This document shows, one piece after another, positions 24,514 through 32,357 of a stretch of 64,000 bases of DNA; the first letter of the stretch is position 1; each line of letters starts with the position of its first letter. Both the position numbers and the translations under genes were made by a program. The stretch spans positions 1-64,000 of the forward strand of contig CAIUMM010000210.1 of assembly GCA_903900265.1 (NCBI GenBank), in the 5' to 3' direction. Under the pieces are notes generated by a model. The model was not told the DNA's origin and did no database searches. It saw nothing but the letters and a program-made list of their open reading frames with translations. This DNA is from an uncultured Pseudomonadota bacterium (GTDB taxonomy: Bacteria; Myxococcota_A; UBA796; SXON01).

Positions 24514-24993
24514 CTACATGCCTTCGGCGCTCACGCCGACCAGCGCGATCTCCTTGAAGCCTGCGGCCTCGCAGGTGGCGATGATGCGCTTCAGGACGCC
24601 GTAGTTGACCTGGGCGTCGGCGTGTATCTCCACGCGGTCCTTGACCCGGGCTTGGAGCAGCGGGTCGTAGATCTCGCGGATCAAGCCTTCTGGGGTCGCG
24701 GCTGCGGGCGTGCCTGCGGGTGCGAGCGCGCGCGTGGCGGTGACGCGGTGGGCGTCGATCCACACGCCATCCGTGGAGACGATGATCTCGGTGGCCGGCT
24801 GGCGCGAATCGGCGGAGGTGGTGCCGGCGAGTTCGAACGCGCCGGAGGGCGGCGTAGGCGCCGATTCGGTGGACCACGTTCTGAGCAGGAACACGAGCAG
24901 CAAGGTCATCATATCGACCATCGGCGCCAGCGCGCCGACGTCCAGACCATCCCGCGCTGGAGCGGCTGCGTGACGGAAGAGGCGGCGCCTCAT
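24514..24993 (-). CDS. ExbD/TolR-family protein (second module, distal copy)
   Basis: 159 residues: short basic tail, a single membrane helix DVGALAPMVDMMTLLLVFLL with the functional Asp, then a periplasmic domain that includes TEIIVSTDGVWIDAHRV and VEIHADAQVNYGVLKRIIATC, the TolR-like dimerisation fold. The ATG overlaps the upstream ExbD-like gene by 4 bases. It is convergent with the porin-like gene, with only four bases between the stops. Confidence 0.88.
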   Translation of the reverse strand: MRRRLFRHAAAPARDGLDVGALAPMVDMMTLLLVFLLRTWSTESAPTPPSGAFELAGTTSADSRQPATEIIVSTDGVWIDAHRVTATRALAPAGTPAAATPEGLIREIYDPLLQARVKDRVEIHADAQVNYGVLKRIIATCEAAGFKEIALVGVSAEGM

Positions 24994-25517
24994 TGGGCGC
25001 TCGCGACCGGCAAGTCGGCGAGCACGACCTCGGGAAACCGCGAGTCACTCACCCCGCGCACCCGATCGAGCACCCCCAACAGCTCGGCCGTGGTCACGGC
25101 GTCCGACGGCATCACGGTCGCCCGACGTTGGGTGGGGTCAAGGTCGTGCAACCCGGCGAGCGCGCCGTTGAGACCGACGCCGTCGAGCTTCCCGTTCACG
25201 TTTGGCAAGCGAATCACCCGCGCCTCGGTGGTGGTCGCGCTGGCGGAGATGTCGGTGGTTTGCAGGTCGGCGTAGACGGTCACTGCGCCGCCCGCTTCGA
25301 TCTCAACGCGTACGCTCTTGAGCACCCCGCTGTGCGGCAAGGGCTTCAGCCCCTCCGCAGCGCCTGCTTTCAGACCGATCACCGCCAGCTTCTGCCCGGA
25401 CGTGGTGCCCAACAAGAAGAACAGCAACAGGAACAGCAGCGTCACTACGCCCAACAGCGTAGGTCGAATGTCGGCTTCGGCCTCTGTGTTCTGCTGGAAC
25501 ATCCTGCGTCCGCGCAT
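24990..25517 (-). CDS. ExbD/TolR-like protein (second module, proximal copy)
   Basis: 175 residues. The single N-terminal helix is IRPTLLGVVTLLFLLLFFLL, and it has no Asp at the expected proton-path position within the helix (the nearest Asp precedes it: AEADIRP). The periplasmic domain has SVRVEIEAGGAVTVYADLQT and RRATVMPSDAVTTAELLGVL, consistent with the family. It is placed directly between TolQ-like and ExbD genes. The altered helix suggests a structural rather than proton-carrying subunit. Confidence 0.72.
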   Translation of the reverse strand: MRGRRMFQQNTEAEADIRPTLLGVVTLLFLLLFFLLGTTSGQKLAVIGLKAGAAEGLKPLPHSGVLKSVRVEIEAGGAVTVYADLQTTDISASATTTEARVIRLPNVNGKLDGVGLNGALAGLHDLDPTQRRATVMPSDAVTTAELLGVLDRVRGVSDSRFPEVVLADLPVASAQ

Positions 25518-25519
25518 GA

Positions 25520-26110
25520 TCAGGCCCGTGGCAGCAAGAGCGCCAAGCGCGTCGCGGCGCGCTCAATCTCGGCGAGCTGGTCCCGGGCCCAGGCCTCGAA
25601 GCCTGCGTGCGCTGCTAACGCCGGGATCGCGACCAAGAGCCCAAAGGCGGTGGAGGCCATCGCGGTGGAGCTGCCTTCGGACAAGTGCGCAGCGCGCTCG
25701 GCCGCGGCGACGTTGCCCATCGACCCAAACGCGAGGATCAGGCCGTACACCGTCCCGAACAACCCGATCATCGTCGCTAAGCTGGCGATGGTCGCGAGGT
25801 ACGGGATGCGACGACGGATCTGCTGCTCGGCGCGGATCGACTCGGCGGTCATCGCGTCCCAGGCTCGCTCGTAATCGGGCTGCGCCGCTCCAGCCGCGAG
25901 CACCGCTTCGAGCGGTGTCGCGCCAAGTCCAGCTTTGCTGTCCGTTTTGTCGAGCGCGTTTTTGAGCGCCTGCTCGGGATCCACCCGAAACCGCATCACC
26001 TGTAGCGTGCGGTCGATGACTACGCCCGTCGCAAACGCCGCGACCGCGAGCAGGAGGTACATGAACAAGCCGGCGGGCCCGTTGAACGCGTGCAGCAGGT
26101 AGGTCAGCAT
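25520..26110 (-). CDS. MotA/TolQ/ExbB proton channel family protein (second module)
   Basis: 196 residues. A first helix (GLFMYLLLAVAAFATGVVID) precedes a cytoplasmic loop, then the TolQ-type pair YLATIASLATMIGLFGTVYG and STAMASTAFGLLVAIPALAAH. The GLFGTV and TAFGLLVAIPA segments are characteristic of TolQ/ExbB. The gene heads a TolQ, ExbD, ExbD trio with the same order as the module at 11.7-14.65 kb. The FabL-like gene lies 66 bases upstream on the same strand. Confidence 0.92.
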   Translation of the reverse strand: MLTYLLHAFNGPAGLFMYLLLAVAAFATGVVIDRTLQVMRFRVDPEQALKNALDKTDSKAGLGATPLEAVLAAGAAQPDYERAWDAMTAESIRAEQQIRRRIPYLATIASLATMIGLFGTVYGLILAFGSMGNVAAAERAAHLSEGSSTAMASTAFGLLVAIPALAAHAGFEAWARDQLAEIERAATRLALLLPRA

Positions 26111-26176
26111 CGCGGATCTTGTATCATGCCTGTGCGTCGCCCCTCTCCAGCGGGCTTAAGTCCGACGGGCTCAAAC

Positions 26177-26899
26177 CTACAGCAGGCTCAAACCCCCGTC
26201 GGCGATGATCACCTGACCGGTGATCCAGCGGGCGCGCGCATCACAGAGCAAGTGTACGACCGCGGCGATGTCGTCGGGGCTTGCGATGCCGCCCAACGGC
26301 GTGTGCTCCTCCGCGAACGCCAGCATCTGCCCCTCGGCGTCCAGGTAGCGCAAGGCGTCGGTGCGGACGAGGCCGCCGCACACGGTGTTCACGCGCACGC
26401 GGGGAGCGAGCTCCACCGCCAGCTGGCGCGTGAGCGCTTCTACGCCGGCTTTGGCCGCTCCCATGGCCGCGTAGCCGGGCACGTATTGCCGGCTGCCCAT
26501 GCTGGAGAGGCCGATCACGTTCGCGCCGTCGTTGAGCGCGCACAGCCGCGTCAGCAGCCAGAACGGGCGCAGCGAGCTCTCGATGGTGAGATCCCATTGG
26601 CCGGGGCGGATGGTGCGGAAGGGCTTGAGCGCGCCGATCGCGGCGTTGTGCACCAGCACGTCGACGCCTCCCTCTGTGGCGCTGAACACCCCGGCGAGCC
26701 GCTTCAGATCGTCTTCGTTGCGCACGTCGCCGCCGACGAGCACGGTCTCTGCTCCCGCCGCGGCGCACTGCTCCGCGACCGCCGCGGCCGCGGCTTCGCT
26801 TTGCATGTAGTTGATCAAGATGCGGTTGCCGGGAGCGGCAAATCGGCGGGCGATCGCGGCGCCGATCCCGCGGGATGCGCCGGTGATGAGGATGTTCAT
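26177..26899 (-). CDS. fabL: short-chain reductase, FabL-like enoyl-ACP reductase
   Basis: 240 residues, cytoplasmic. N-terminal NAD(P)-binding LITGASRGIGAAIARRF, NAAIGALKPF, the active-site block GYAAMGAAKAGVEALTRQLAVELAP and the end VRVNTVCGGLVRTDAL ... ITGQVIIADGGLSLL. The C-terminal half matches FabL (NADPH enoyl-ACP reductase III), where the catalytic Tyr and Lys lie in a YxxxGxxK segment, better than FabG or FabI. The reaction would be the last reduction of fatty-acid elongation. Start ATG 26899 is the first codon of the Rossmann strand; longer in-frame versions run into the divergent PAAR gene. The exact substrate is uncertain. Confidence 0.78.
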   Translation of the reverse strand: MNILITGASRGIGAAIARRFAAPGNRILINYMQSEAAAAAVAEQCAAAGAETVLVGGDVRNEDDLKRLAGVFSATEGGVDVLVHNAAIGALKPFRTIRPGQWDLTIESSLRPFWLLTRLCALNDGANVIGLSSMGSRQYVPGYAAMGAAKAGVEALTRQLAVELAPRVRVNTVCGGLVRTDALRYLDAEGQMLAFAEEHTPLGGIASPDDIAAVVHLLCDARARWITGQVIIADGGLSLL

Positions 26900-26962
26900 G
26901 GGGCCGGCGTCTAACAAGGCGCCTCTGCGGTTGGGCGTGCTACATGGAGGGACGGAGGTCGA

Positions 26963-27286
26963 ATGCCCCCTCAGGCTCGGGTTGGAGACAACGCCATGGT
27001 TCCCGCGGACGCGCACGCGTGTCCGGCTTGCCCGCATCCGTGCATCGGGCCTGCACAAGCGGGGTCGCCCGATGTGCTGGTCAACGGGTTGCCGGCGCTG
27101 CGAAAGACGTCTCAGGACGTGGGTCTGCACGCAGCCTGCTGCGGTCCGAACCAGTGGTATCCCAACGCAGGTTCGTCCAAGGTTTATATCAACGGCAAGC
27201 CCGCCGCGCGCATGGGTGACATGACCAAGCACTGCGGCGGCGTCGGCAACCTGATCGGCGGTAGCCCGAACGTGATCGTCGGCTAA
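26963..27286 (+). CDS. PAAR-domain spike-tip protein
   Basis: 107 residues, no signal peptide. The whole chain is a PAAR fold: VGDNAMVPADAHACPACPH, PDVLVNGLPALRK, HAACCGP, SSKVYINGKPAARMGDMTKH and GGVGNLIGGSPNVIVG. These include the glycine/proline-framed turns and the His/Cys ligands for the zinc at the cone tip. PAAR proteins sharpen contractile injection spikes (T6SS, eCIS) and often carry effectors. No VgrG, Hcp, sheath or baseplate gene lies in the window. GGAGG is four bases before the ATG. The next gene starts two bases after the stop. Confidence 0.9.
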   Translation: MPPQARVGDNAMVPADAHACPACPHPCIGPAQAGSPDVLVNGLPALRKTSQDVGLHAACCGPNQWYPNAGSSKVYINGKPAARMGDMTKHCGGVGNLIGGSPNVIVG

Positions 27287-27288
27287 CA

Positions 27289-27996
27289 ATGCTGCTGGTA
27301 TGCCCGGCGTGCCGGCACGTCGACGAAGCGGGCTTGCAGCTTTGTACGCTGGATCTTCACGGTGCGGAGCGCGTGTGTGCGGGCTGCGGTGTCGCTTTCC
27401 CGGTGCAAGACGGCATCTGCGTGATCGGGCGCGACCCGGCGGCGCTGATCGCGTTCGCGGAGCGCCCCGAGACGCTCGAAACCGTGGCGGTCTACCAGCG
27501 CTCGACGCGCGGTCCGCTGCAAGATTGGCTGCGGGAGACGGTGCCGTCCGGTGCGTTGGAGCTGGGCGGCGGCCTGGGCGTGCGCACCGACACCGTGCTG
27601 CTGGACCAGAACCTCGCGATGCTACGCGCCTCGCGGAACGGGCTACGGGTGTGCGCGGACCTGCTGGATCCGCCGTTCGCCCCGGAGAGTTTTGAAGCGG
27701 TGGTGTTGGCGAACGTGCTGGACTCGGTGGGCGATCCTGTGTTGGCGTTTCAGCAGGCGATAGCGCTGATCGCTCCTGGAGGCGTGCTGATCGTGAGCTG
27801 TGCGTTCGCGTTTCGGGGCGAGATCACCTCCGAAGACCGATGGTTCACATCCGAGCAGCTCGCGCGCGGCTTTGGGGCGGTAGACGCGGGCTGTTTGCAC
27901 GTGGCGTCGATGGGAGCGCTGGAGTGGCCGCTGCAGGTGACCGAGCGTCTCACGCACGTCCATCGCTGCGATGCGCTGGTGTTCCTCAAGCGGTAG
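27289..27996 (+). CDS. zinc-ribbon (Trm112-like) plus SAM-dependent methyltransferase
   Basis: 235 residues. The N-terminal 40 residues are a treble-clef/Trm112-like ribbon with two CxxC pairs (LVCPACRH and RVCAGCGVAFPVQDG). A class I methyltransferase core follows: motif I is ALELGGGLGVRT, later CADLLDPPFAPESFEAVVLANVLDSV and GGVLIVSCAF. The motif I acidic residue is Glu. The target is unknown. It starts two bases after the PAAR gene, so cotranslation with a secretion-tip protein is likely; whether it modifies a PAAR partner is speculation. Confidence 0.8.
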   Translation: MLLVCPACRHVDEAGLQLCTLDLHGAERVCAGCGVAFPVQDGICVIGRDPAALIAFAERPETLETVAVYQRSTRGPLQDWLRETVPSGALELGGGLGVRTDTVLLDQNLAMLRASRNGLRVCADLLDPPFAPESFEAVVLANVLDSVGDPVLAFQQAIALIAPGGVLIVSCAFAFRGEITSEDRWFTSEQLARGFGAVDAGCLHVASMGALEWPLQVTERLTHVHRCDALVFLKR

Positions 27997-28057
27997 CGTG
28001 CGCCGGGTTGCGAGCGGTCGTGCGCCGCGTAAGAAGAGGCGCAGCGGAGCGTGCTTC

Positions 28058-28621
28058 ATGCTTGTTTCATCCCTCGTACTGACTCTTCTCGCTTCGGCGC
28101 CGGGGGCGCAAGCCGCTCCGCCGGTCAGGGACCCCGCGGCGACGAACGCGCGATCGGACCTGCGCGCCACGCTTCTGGACTTGTTGTCGGGGTACGAAGC
28201 TGCGCCAGCCGCCTCCGAGCTGCAGCTGCTGGGCGCAGGCGTGGACGCCGAGCTGATGGCGATCTCCGCCGACACTTCGGTGAGCAAAGCGCGTCGCGCC
28301 AGCGCGACCTGGTCGCTCGGCTATTTTCCCTCGGACGCCACGCGCCTGTTTCTCGCGCAGGTGGTGACGGACGCCAGTGCGGACACGCAGCTGCGTCGTT
28401 CGGCGACGTGGGCGCTGTGCAACGGCTGGGGAGACGCGGCGCTCGCGGTCCTTGAGCCGGCGTTGACCTCTTCGGACGTGCAGCTCCGCAATCAGGCCGT
28501 GCGCGCCGTCGCACGCGTCGGCTCGCCGGCTTCGCGTGCTGTGCTCGAAGGACGCCTCGCGGTCGAGAGCAGCGCGATGGTGCGGGACGCGATCACCGCT
28601 TCGCTGGCGGAGGCCAAATGA
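28058..28621 (+). CDS. exported HEAT-repeat protein
   Basis: 187 residues from ATG 28058 (GGAG eight bases upstream). A signal peptide (MLVSSLVLTLLASAPGAQA) is followed by Ala-rich helical pairs typical of HEAT/PBS-lyase repeats: SKARRASATWSLGYFPSDA, TQLRRSATWALCNGWGDAA, VQLRNQAVRAVARVGSPAS, SAMVRDAITASLAEAK. Such exported repeats act as protein-binding scaffolds. The stop overlaps the ATG of the next gene by 4 bases (ATGA). Confidence 0.85.
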   Translation: MLVSSLVLTLLASAPGAQAAPPVRDPAATNARSDLRATLLDLLSGYEAAPAASELQLLGAGVDAELMAISADTSVSKARRASATWSLGYFPSDATRLFLAQVVTDASADTQLRRSATWALCNGWGDAALAVLEPALTSSDVQLRNQAVRAVARVGSPASRAVLEGRLAVESSAMVRDAITASLAEAK

Positions 28622-29787
28622 GCGGCTCCGCATTTTCCCGCTCCTCCGCCTCGCGGATGGACTCGGTGTTCCCCATCTCCATGGTCGTCGGCGTCGCGTT
28701 GAGCGTCTTCGTCGGCGCCTGCGAAGGCGACAAAGGCGGCAGCGCCGAAGAAGGCCTGGTCCGCGAGGAGCTCGGCAGCTTCACGACGGACACCGGCTCC
28801 GGCGCGGACGTCCCGTTCGAGGTCCCCACCGACGCCTACTCCGCGCAGGTCACCTGCGGGCCCTACGGCTACGACGTGCTCGCGACCGCCGAGAGCATCC
28901 TCGATCCTTCGGGCGCGGCGATCTACGACTACAACGACGGTCAAGGCACCGCGATGCGCGTCGCCACCACCGACGATCTGCTGCCTGTGCTGTTTCCTGT
29001 GTCGCCCGAGCTCGATGTGGGCGCGGGGATCTACACGATGCGCGTGTACGTGGACCTCGAGCAGCCGACGACGATCACCTGCAACGCGCTCTACCGGATT
29101 CAAGAGCCGGCCGCCGGGCAGACCGTCGACATCCACTTTGTGTTTGTCGGCGTAGACGGCGAGGTCCCGGGGCTCAACGCGACCGACGCCGTGGACAGTA
29201 CGGTGCTCAACACCACGCTGGACCGCGTCGAGGCGCTTTGGGCCGACCTCGGGCTCTCCGTCGGGGTGGTGACCTACGAGGACTTCGCGGGGGACGTCGC
29301 GACCTACAACAGCGTAGACGGCGCCAAAGAGTTCGGTGACCTGTTGCGGACCAGCACCTCGGATGATCGGGCGATCACCGTGTTCCTCGTCAGCGCGATC
29401 ACCGATGATGACGGCGCGACGATCCTCGGACAAGCGGCTGGGCCTCCGGGCGCCGCTGCCACGGGCGGTACGAGCAAATCCGGCGCGGTCGTCACGGTGG
29501 GCGCGCTCGCTGAGTCCGACACCGACACCGAGGCGCGCATCATCGCGCACGAGGTGGCGCACTTCATGGGGCTCTACCATCCCACCGAGAAAGATGGCAG
29601 CGCGCACGATCCGCTCTTGGACACGCCGGAGTGCACCTCCGACACCGACAGCAACGGCGTTTACTCGACCAGTGAATGTCTCGGTCAGGGCGCGGACTAC
29701 CTGATGTGGTGGGCCGCGAGCGCGACCTCGGTGGAGGCGTCCGCGAATCAAGCGTGGGTAGTCCAGCGCAGCGCTCTGCCGCAGTAG
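28618..29787 (+). CDS. metzincin-type zinc metalloprotease lipoprotein
   Basis: 389 residues. The N-terminal signal has a lipobox (LSVFVGAC, Cys near residue 35), followed by a beta-rich domain of about 130 residues and then a protease domain. The zinc-binding motif is HEVAHFMGLYH (His311, Glu312, His315, His321), the full HExxHxxGxxH metzincin signature, and DYLMWW about 60 residues later provides a Met-turn. It is predicted to act outside the inner membrane. It is coupled to the HEAT-repeat protein upstream and lies 12 bases before the pentapeptide-repeat gene. Confidence 0.87.
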   Translation: MSGSAFSRSSASRMDSVFPISMVVGVALSVFVGACEGDKGGSAEEGLVREELGSFTTDTGSGADVPFEVPTDAYSAQVTCGPYGYDVLATAESILDPSGAAIYDYNDGQGTAMRVATTDDLLPVLFPVSPELDVGAGIYTMRVYVDLEQPTTITCNALYRIQEPAAGQTVDIHFVFVGVDGEVPGLNATDAVDSTVLNTTLDRVEALWADLGLSVGVVTYEDFAGDVATYNSVDGAKEFGDLLRTSTSDDRAITVFLVSAITDDDGATILGQAAGPPGAAATGGTSKSGAVVTVGALAESDTDTEARIIAHEVAHFMGLYHPTEKDGSAHDPLLDTPECTSDTDSNGVYSTSECLGQGADYLMWWAASATSVEASANQAWVVQRSALPQ

Positions 29788-29799
29788 GCTGCGTTCGCC

Positions 29800-32346
29800 A
29801 TGAAGCTCTACCGAAACCTGCTGCTCGCGCTGTTGATCGTTGTCACCGGGATCGGTACGACGCGTGTGCGCGCCGCGCCCGCGCCGGTGGCCGAGCCGGC
29901 TTCCGGAGCCCTCGAGGCGCCCGTCGCTCCCGAAGCGGTGCACTCTTCCGATCGTCCGGTGCGCATCCTGAGCCTCGACGACGCGAAAGACATCGCGGAT
30001 CCACGTGCGTTGCGGCGCGCTGCGGACTTTCACAAGGCTGAGGGGCACCTCGACGTCGCGCGCGGCCTGTACGAGAAAGCCACCGACTCCGACGAGCTGG
30101 CGATGTACTTGCGCTACGGCAAGACCATCCGCGAAGCGCTGGTGTTGGAGCAGCTCGGCGACGTTGACGCTGCCGAGAAAAAGTGGAGGGAGAACGCAGA
30201 CAGAGACATCACCTACACCGTGCTCGCGCTGCGCATCGCCTCGGCCCATCCCAAGCGGGATGCGCTGGTGGACGAGCTAGTCGGTCGTGTGCGGGACATG
30301 GCGGCGCGGGTGAAGGCGGGCGACAAGAACGTCACCATCTACGTGACGTCCAAAGGCGAGCCCCGAAACCTCGAGTATGTGCCGGCCGAGGACGTCCTGC
30401 CCCGGCTGCGCGCCGTCGCCGCGGGGGATGATTCCAAGAAGCTTCGGTATTGCTACATCGACAAGCTGGATCTGACGGGCGTGGACCCAGCGACCTTGCC
30501 GCACCGCCTGCAGTTTGCCCAGTGCGTGATCGGCGAGGTCAAGATCCCCGACTTGGACATCGGGCAGTTCGTGATCAGCGGCTTTGTGCTCGGGGACTTC
30601 AACGCCGGTAAAGCGTGGGAGGGCGAGGTCAACAAGTCCCGGGCGACGCCCGGTTCAAGGTTCTCGGAGCTCACCACCCGCGAGACGGTGTTTCTCGGCA
30701 AGGCCAACTTTCAAGACGTTCAGATTACTGGCCGTAAAGCCGCATTTCCGCTCACAGTCTTCGAGGGTGGCGCCGATTTTCGCGGCGCGGTGATCCCGGC
30801 GGCCGCCGATTTCCGGTTCAGCGTGTTCGGCGATGACGCCAACTTCAAGCGCGCCCGCTTTGAGCACCTCGGGTACTTCGGAAACGCGCGGTTCCGCAAA
30901 GAGACGACGTTCACGGGGCTTTACAGCGAGCGGGAGCTGTACTTCAACTCCGCCCGGTTCGAGGGTCCGGTGCACTTCGACAACTGCGAGTGGCAGCGCG
31001 CCGCGACCTTTGAGGACGCGCGCTTCGACAGCCCGGTCAGCTTCACCGCCACGCGCATCAAGGGGCGCTTGAACATGAGCCGCGCGGTGTTCGCCGGCGA
31101 TCTCGACATGAAGGAGGTCGCGTTCGGCGGCATGGACCTGATCGGCGCCGATCTGCGCGCGGACGCCCGTTTCGCGGACGCCCGCTTTGATGGAAAGGTG
31201 CGGTTTTCGCTCGATGACGTCACCCGCGCCCGCTACCTCGGTGATCCCGACCCGTTGCTGTCGTTGTACCGGGATTATCAGGGCGACGAAGACGCGGAAG
31301 CGCCGCTCACCGTTCGCTCGTCGTACGGGGTCGAGCACGTGGACGACCTCATCGCAAAGGTGAGGGGGAACCTCTCGTTCGCAAACTCGGTGTTCACCGG
31401 CTTCCTGATCTTTGAGCGCGTGACCTTCGGCGCGGAGGGCAAGGACACCGTCGCGGAGTTTTACAACACCCAGTTTGGTGGCGAGACGCACTTTGAGCGT
31501 ACAACCTGGTATTCCGCGGCGGACTTCACCACGATCTACGGCAATGAGCTCGCGCTCAACGAAGCCACGTTCCGCCGCACGCTCGTGCTCGACGACGCGA
31601 ACGTTCCCGGCCGGATCACGCTCACCGACGCGCGCTTCACCGGCGCGGCCACGCTGTCGTTCTACGGCGCGCAAATCGGGACCTTCCAGATTGATCGTGG
31701 GCAGATCGACGATGAAGACAGCGGCGTGCATCGCTTGTGGTACGAGCAGTGCGCCAACGGCGACCTGCCGCGGCCCGAGGATGACCTGCGGATTCGACGT
31801 CAGTTCATCGGGGTACAAATGCCCGACGCCGACAGCATCCGCGCGATGTGCTACGACCGCGTTCAGGACGAATATGTCTCGCTAAAACAGTCTTTTGGCG
31901 ACCGCGCGATGACCGACGACGAAGACTGGGCGTACTGGTGGATCAAGCACATCGAGAGCTTCGCTGGGCTTCATGTAGGCGGCCTCGCCGGCGCGATCGC
32001 GTTTCCCGTGCGCTACCTGTTGTTTGAGCTCGCCTTCGGCTGGGGGGTGCGGCTCGGCAACCTCGCCATCACCGCGCTGTTGGTGTGCGTGGTGTTCGCG
32101 GTGATCTACCGCATCTGGTGCCCGGACACGGTGATGAGCTACAACGGAGACAACGTCGAGATCCGCGAGATCCCGTGGTGGGGGCTGCTCTACATCAGCT
32201 TGCAGTCGCTCGGCTCCTTCAACACCGGCTGGGACTTTGGCGCGTCGAGCGCGCGCTTCAAGTACCTCAACACGCTGCACACCTTCCTCGGCGTCATCAT
32301 CCTGACGTTCTTCGTTGGCGCATACACGCGGATGATCCTGGCCTGA
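29800..32346 (+). CDS. pentapeptide-repeat protein with signal peptide and C-terminal membrane domain
   Basis: 848 residues in four parts: a signal peptide (LLLALLIVVTGIG), an alpha-helical TPR-like region (about residues 50-180), a long run of pentapeptide repeats with the A/F-x-x-x-F pattern (roughly residues 290-640; e.g. ADFRGAVIPAAADFRF, ANFKRARFEHLGYFGNARF), and a C-terminal membrane domain with three or four helices (around residues 720-848). The last part contains LLYISLQSLGSFNTGWDFGA between two helices, which resembles the pore loop plus second helix of two-TM ion channels. Channel identity is inference. It ends the PAAR-led plus-strand run. Confidence 0.82.
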   Translation: MKLYRNLLLALLIVVTGIGTTRVRAAPAPVAEPASGALEAPVAPEAVHSSDRPVRILSLDDAKDIADPRALRRAADFHKAEGHLDVARGLYEKATDSDELAMYLRYGKTIREALVLEQLGDVDAAEKKWRENADRDITYTVLALRIASAHPKRDALVDELVGRVRDMAARVKAGDKNVTIYVTSKGEPRNLEYVPAEDVLPRLRAVAAGDDSKKLRYCYIDKLDLTGVDPATLPHRLQFAQCVIGEVKIPDLDIGQFVISGFVLGDFNAGKAWEGEVNKSRATPGSRFSELTTRETVFLGKANFQDVQITGRKAAFPLTVFEGGADFRGAVIPAAADFRFSVFGDDANFKRARFEHLGYFGNARFRKETTFTGLYSERELYFNSARFEGPVHFDNCEWQRAATFEDARFDSPVSFTATRIKGRLNMSRAVFAGDLDMKEVAFGGMDLIGADLRADARFADARFDGKVRFSLDDVTRARYLGDPDPLLSLYRDYQGDEDAEAPLTVRSSYGVEHVDDLIAKVRGNLSFANSVFTGFLIFERVTFGAEGKDTVAEFYNTQFGGETHFERTTWYSAADFTTIYGNELALNEATFRRTLVLDDANVPGRITLTDARFTGAATLSFYGAQIGTFQIDRGQIDDEDSGVHRLWYEQCANGDLPRPEDDLRIRRQFIGVQMPDADSIRAMCYDRVQDEYVSLKQSFGDRAMTDDEDWAYWWIKHIESFAGLHVGGLAGAIAFPVRYLLFELAFGWGVRLGNLAITALLVCVVFAVIYRIWCPDTVMSYNGDNVEIREIPWWGLLYISLQSLGSFNTGWDFGASSARFKYLNTLHTFLGVIILTFFVGAYTRMILA

Positions 32347-32357
32347 TCGGGCGGACG

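Noticed and set aside
27289-27996. PAAR-methyltransferase pair considered as a toxin-immunity pair
   Set aside because: The PAAR protein has no C-terminal toxin extension, and the second protein has methyltransferase motifs rather than immunity features.
28492-30249. Minus-strand 585-codon open frame across three plus-strand genes
   Set aside because: It crosses gene boundaries of three well-supported genes and has shadow composition.
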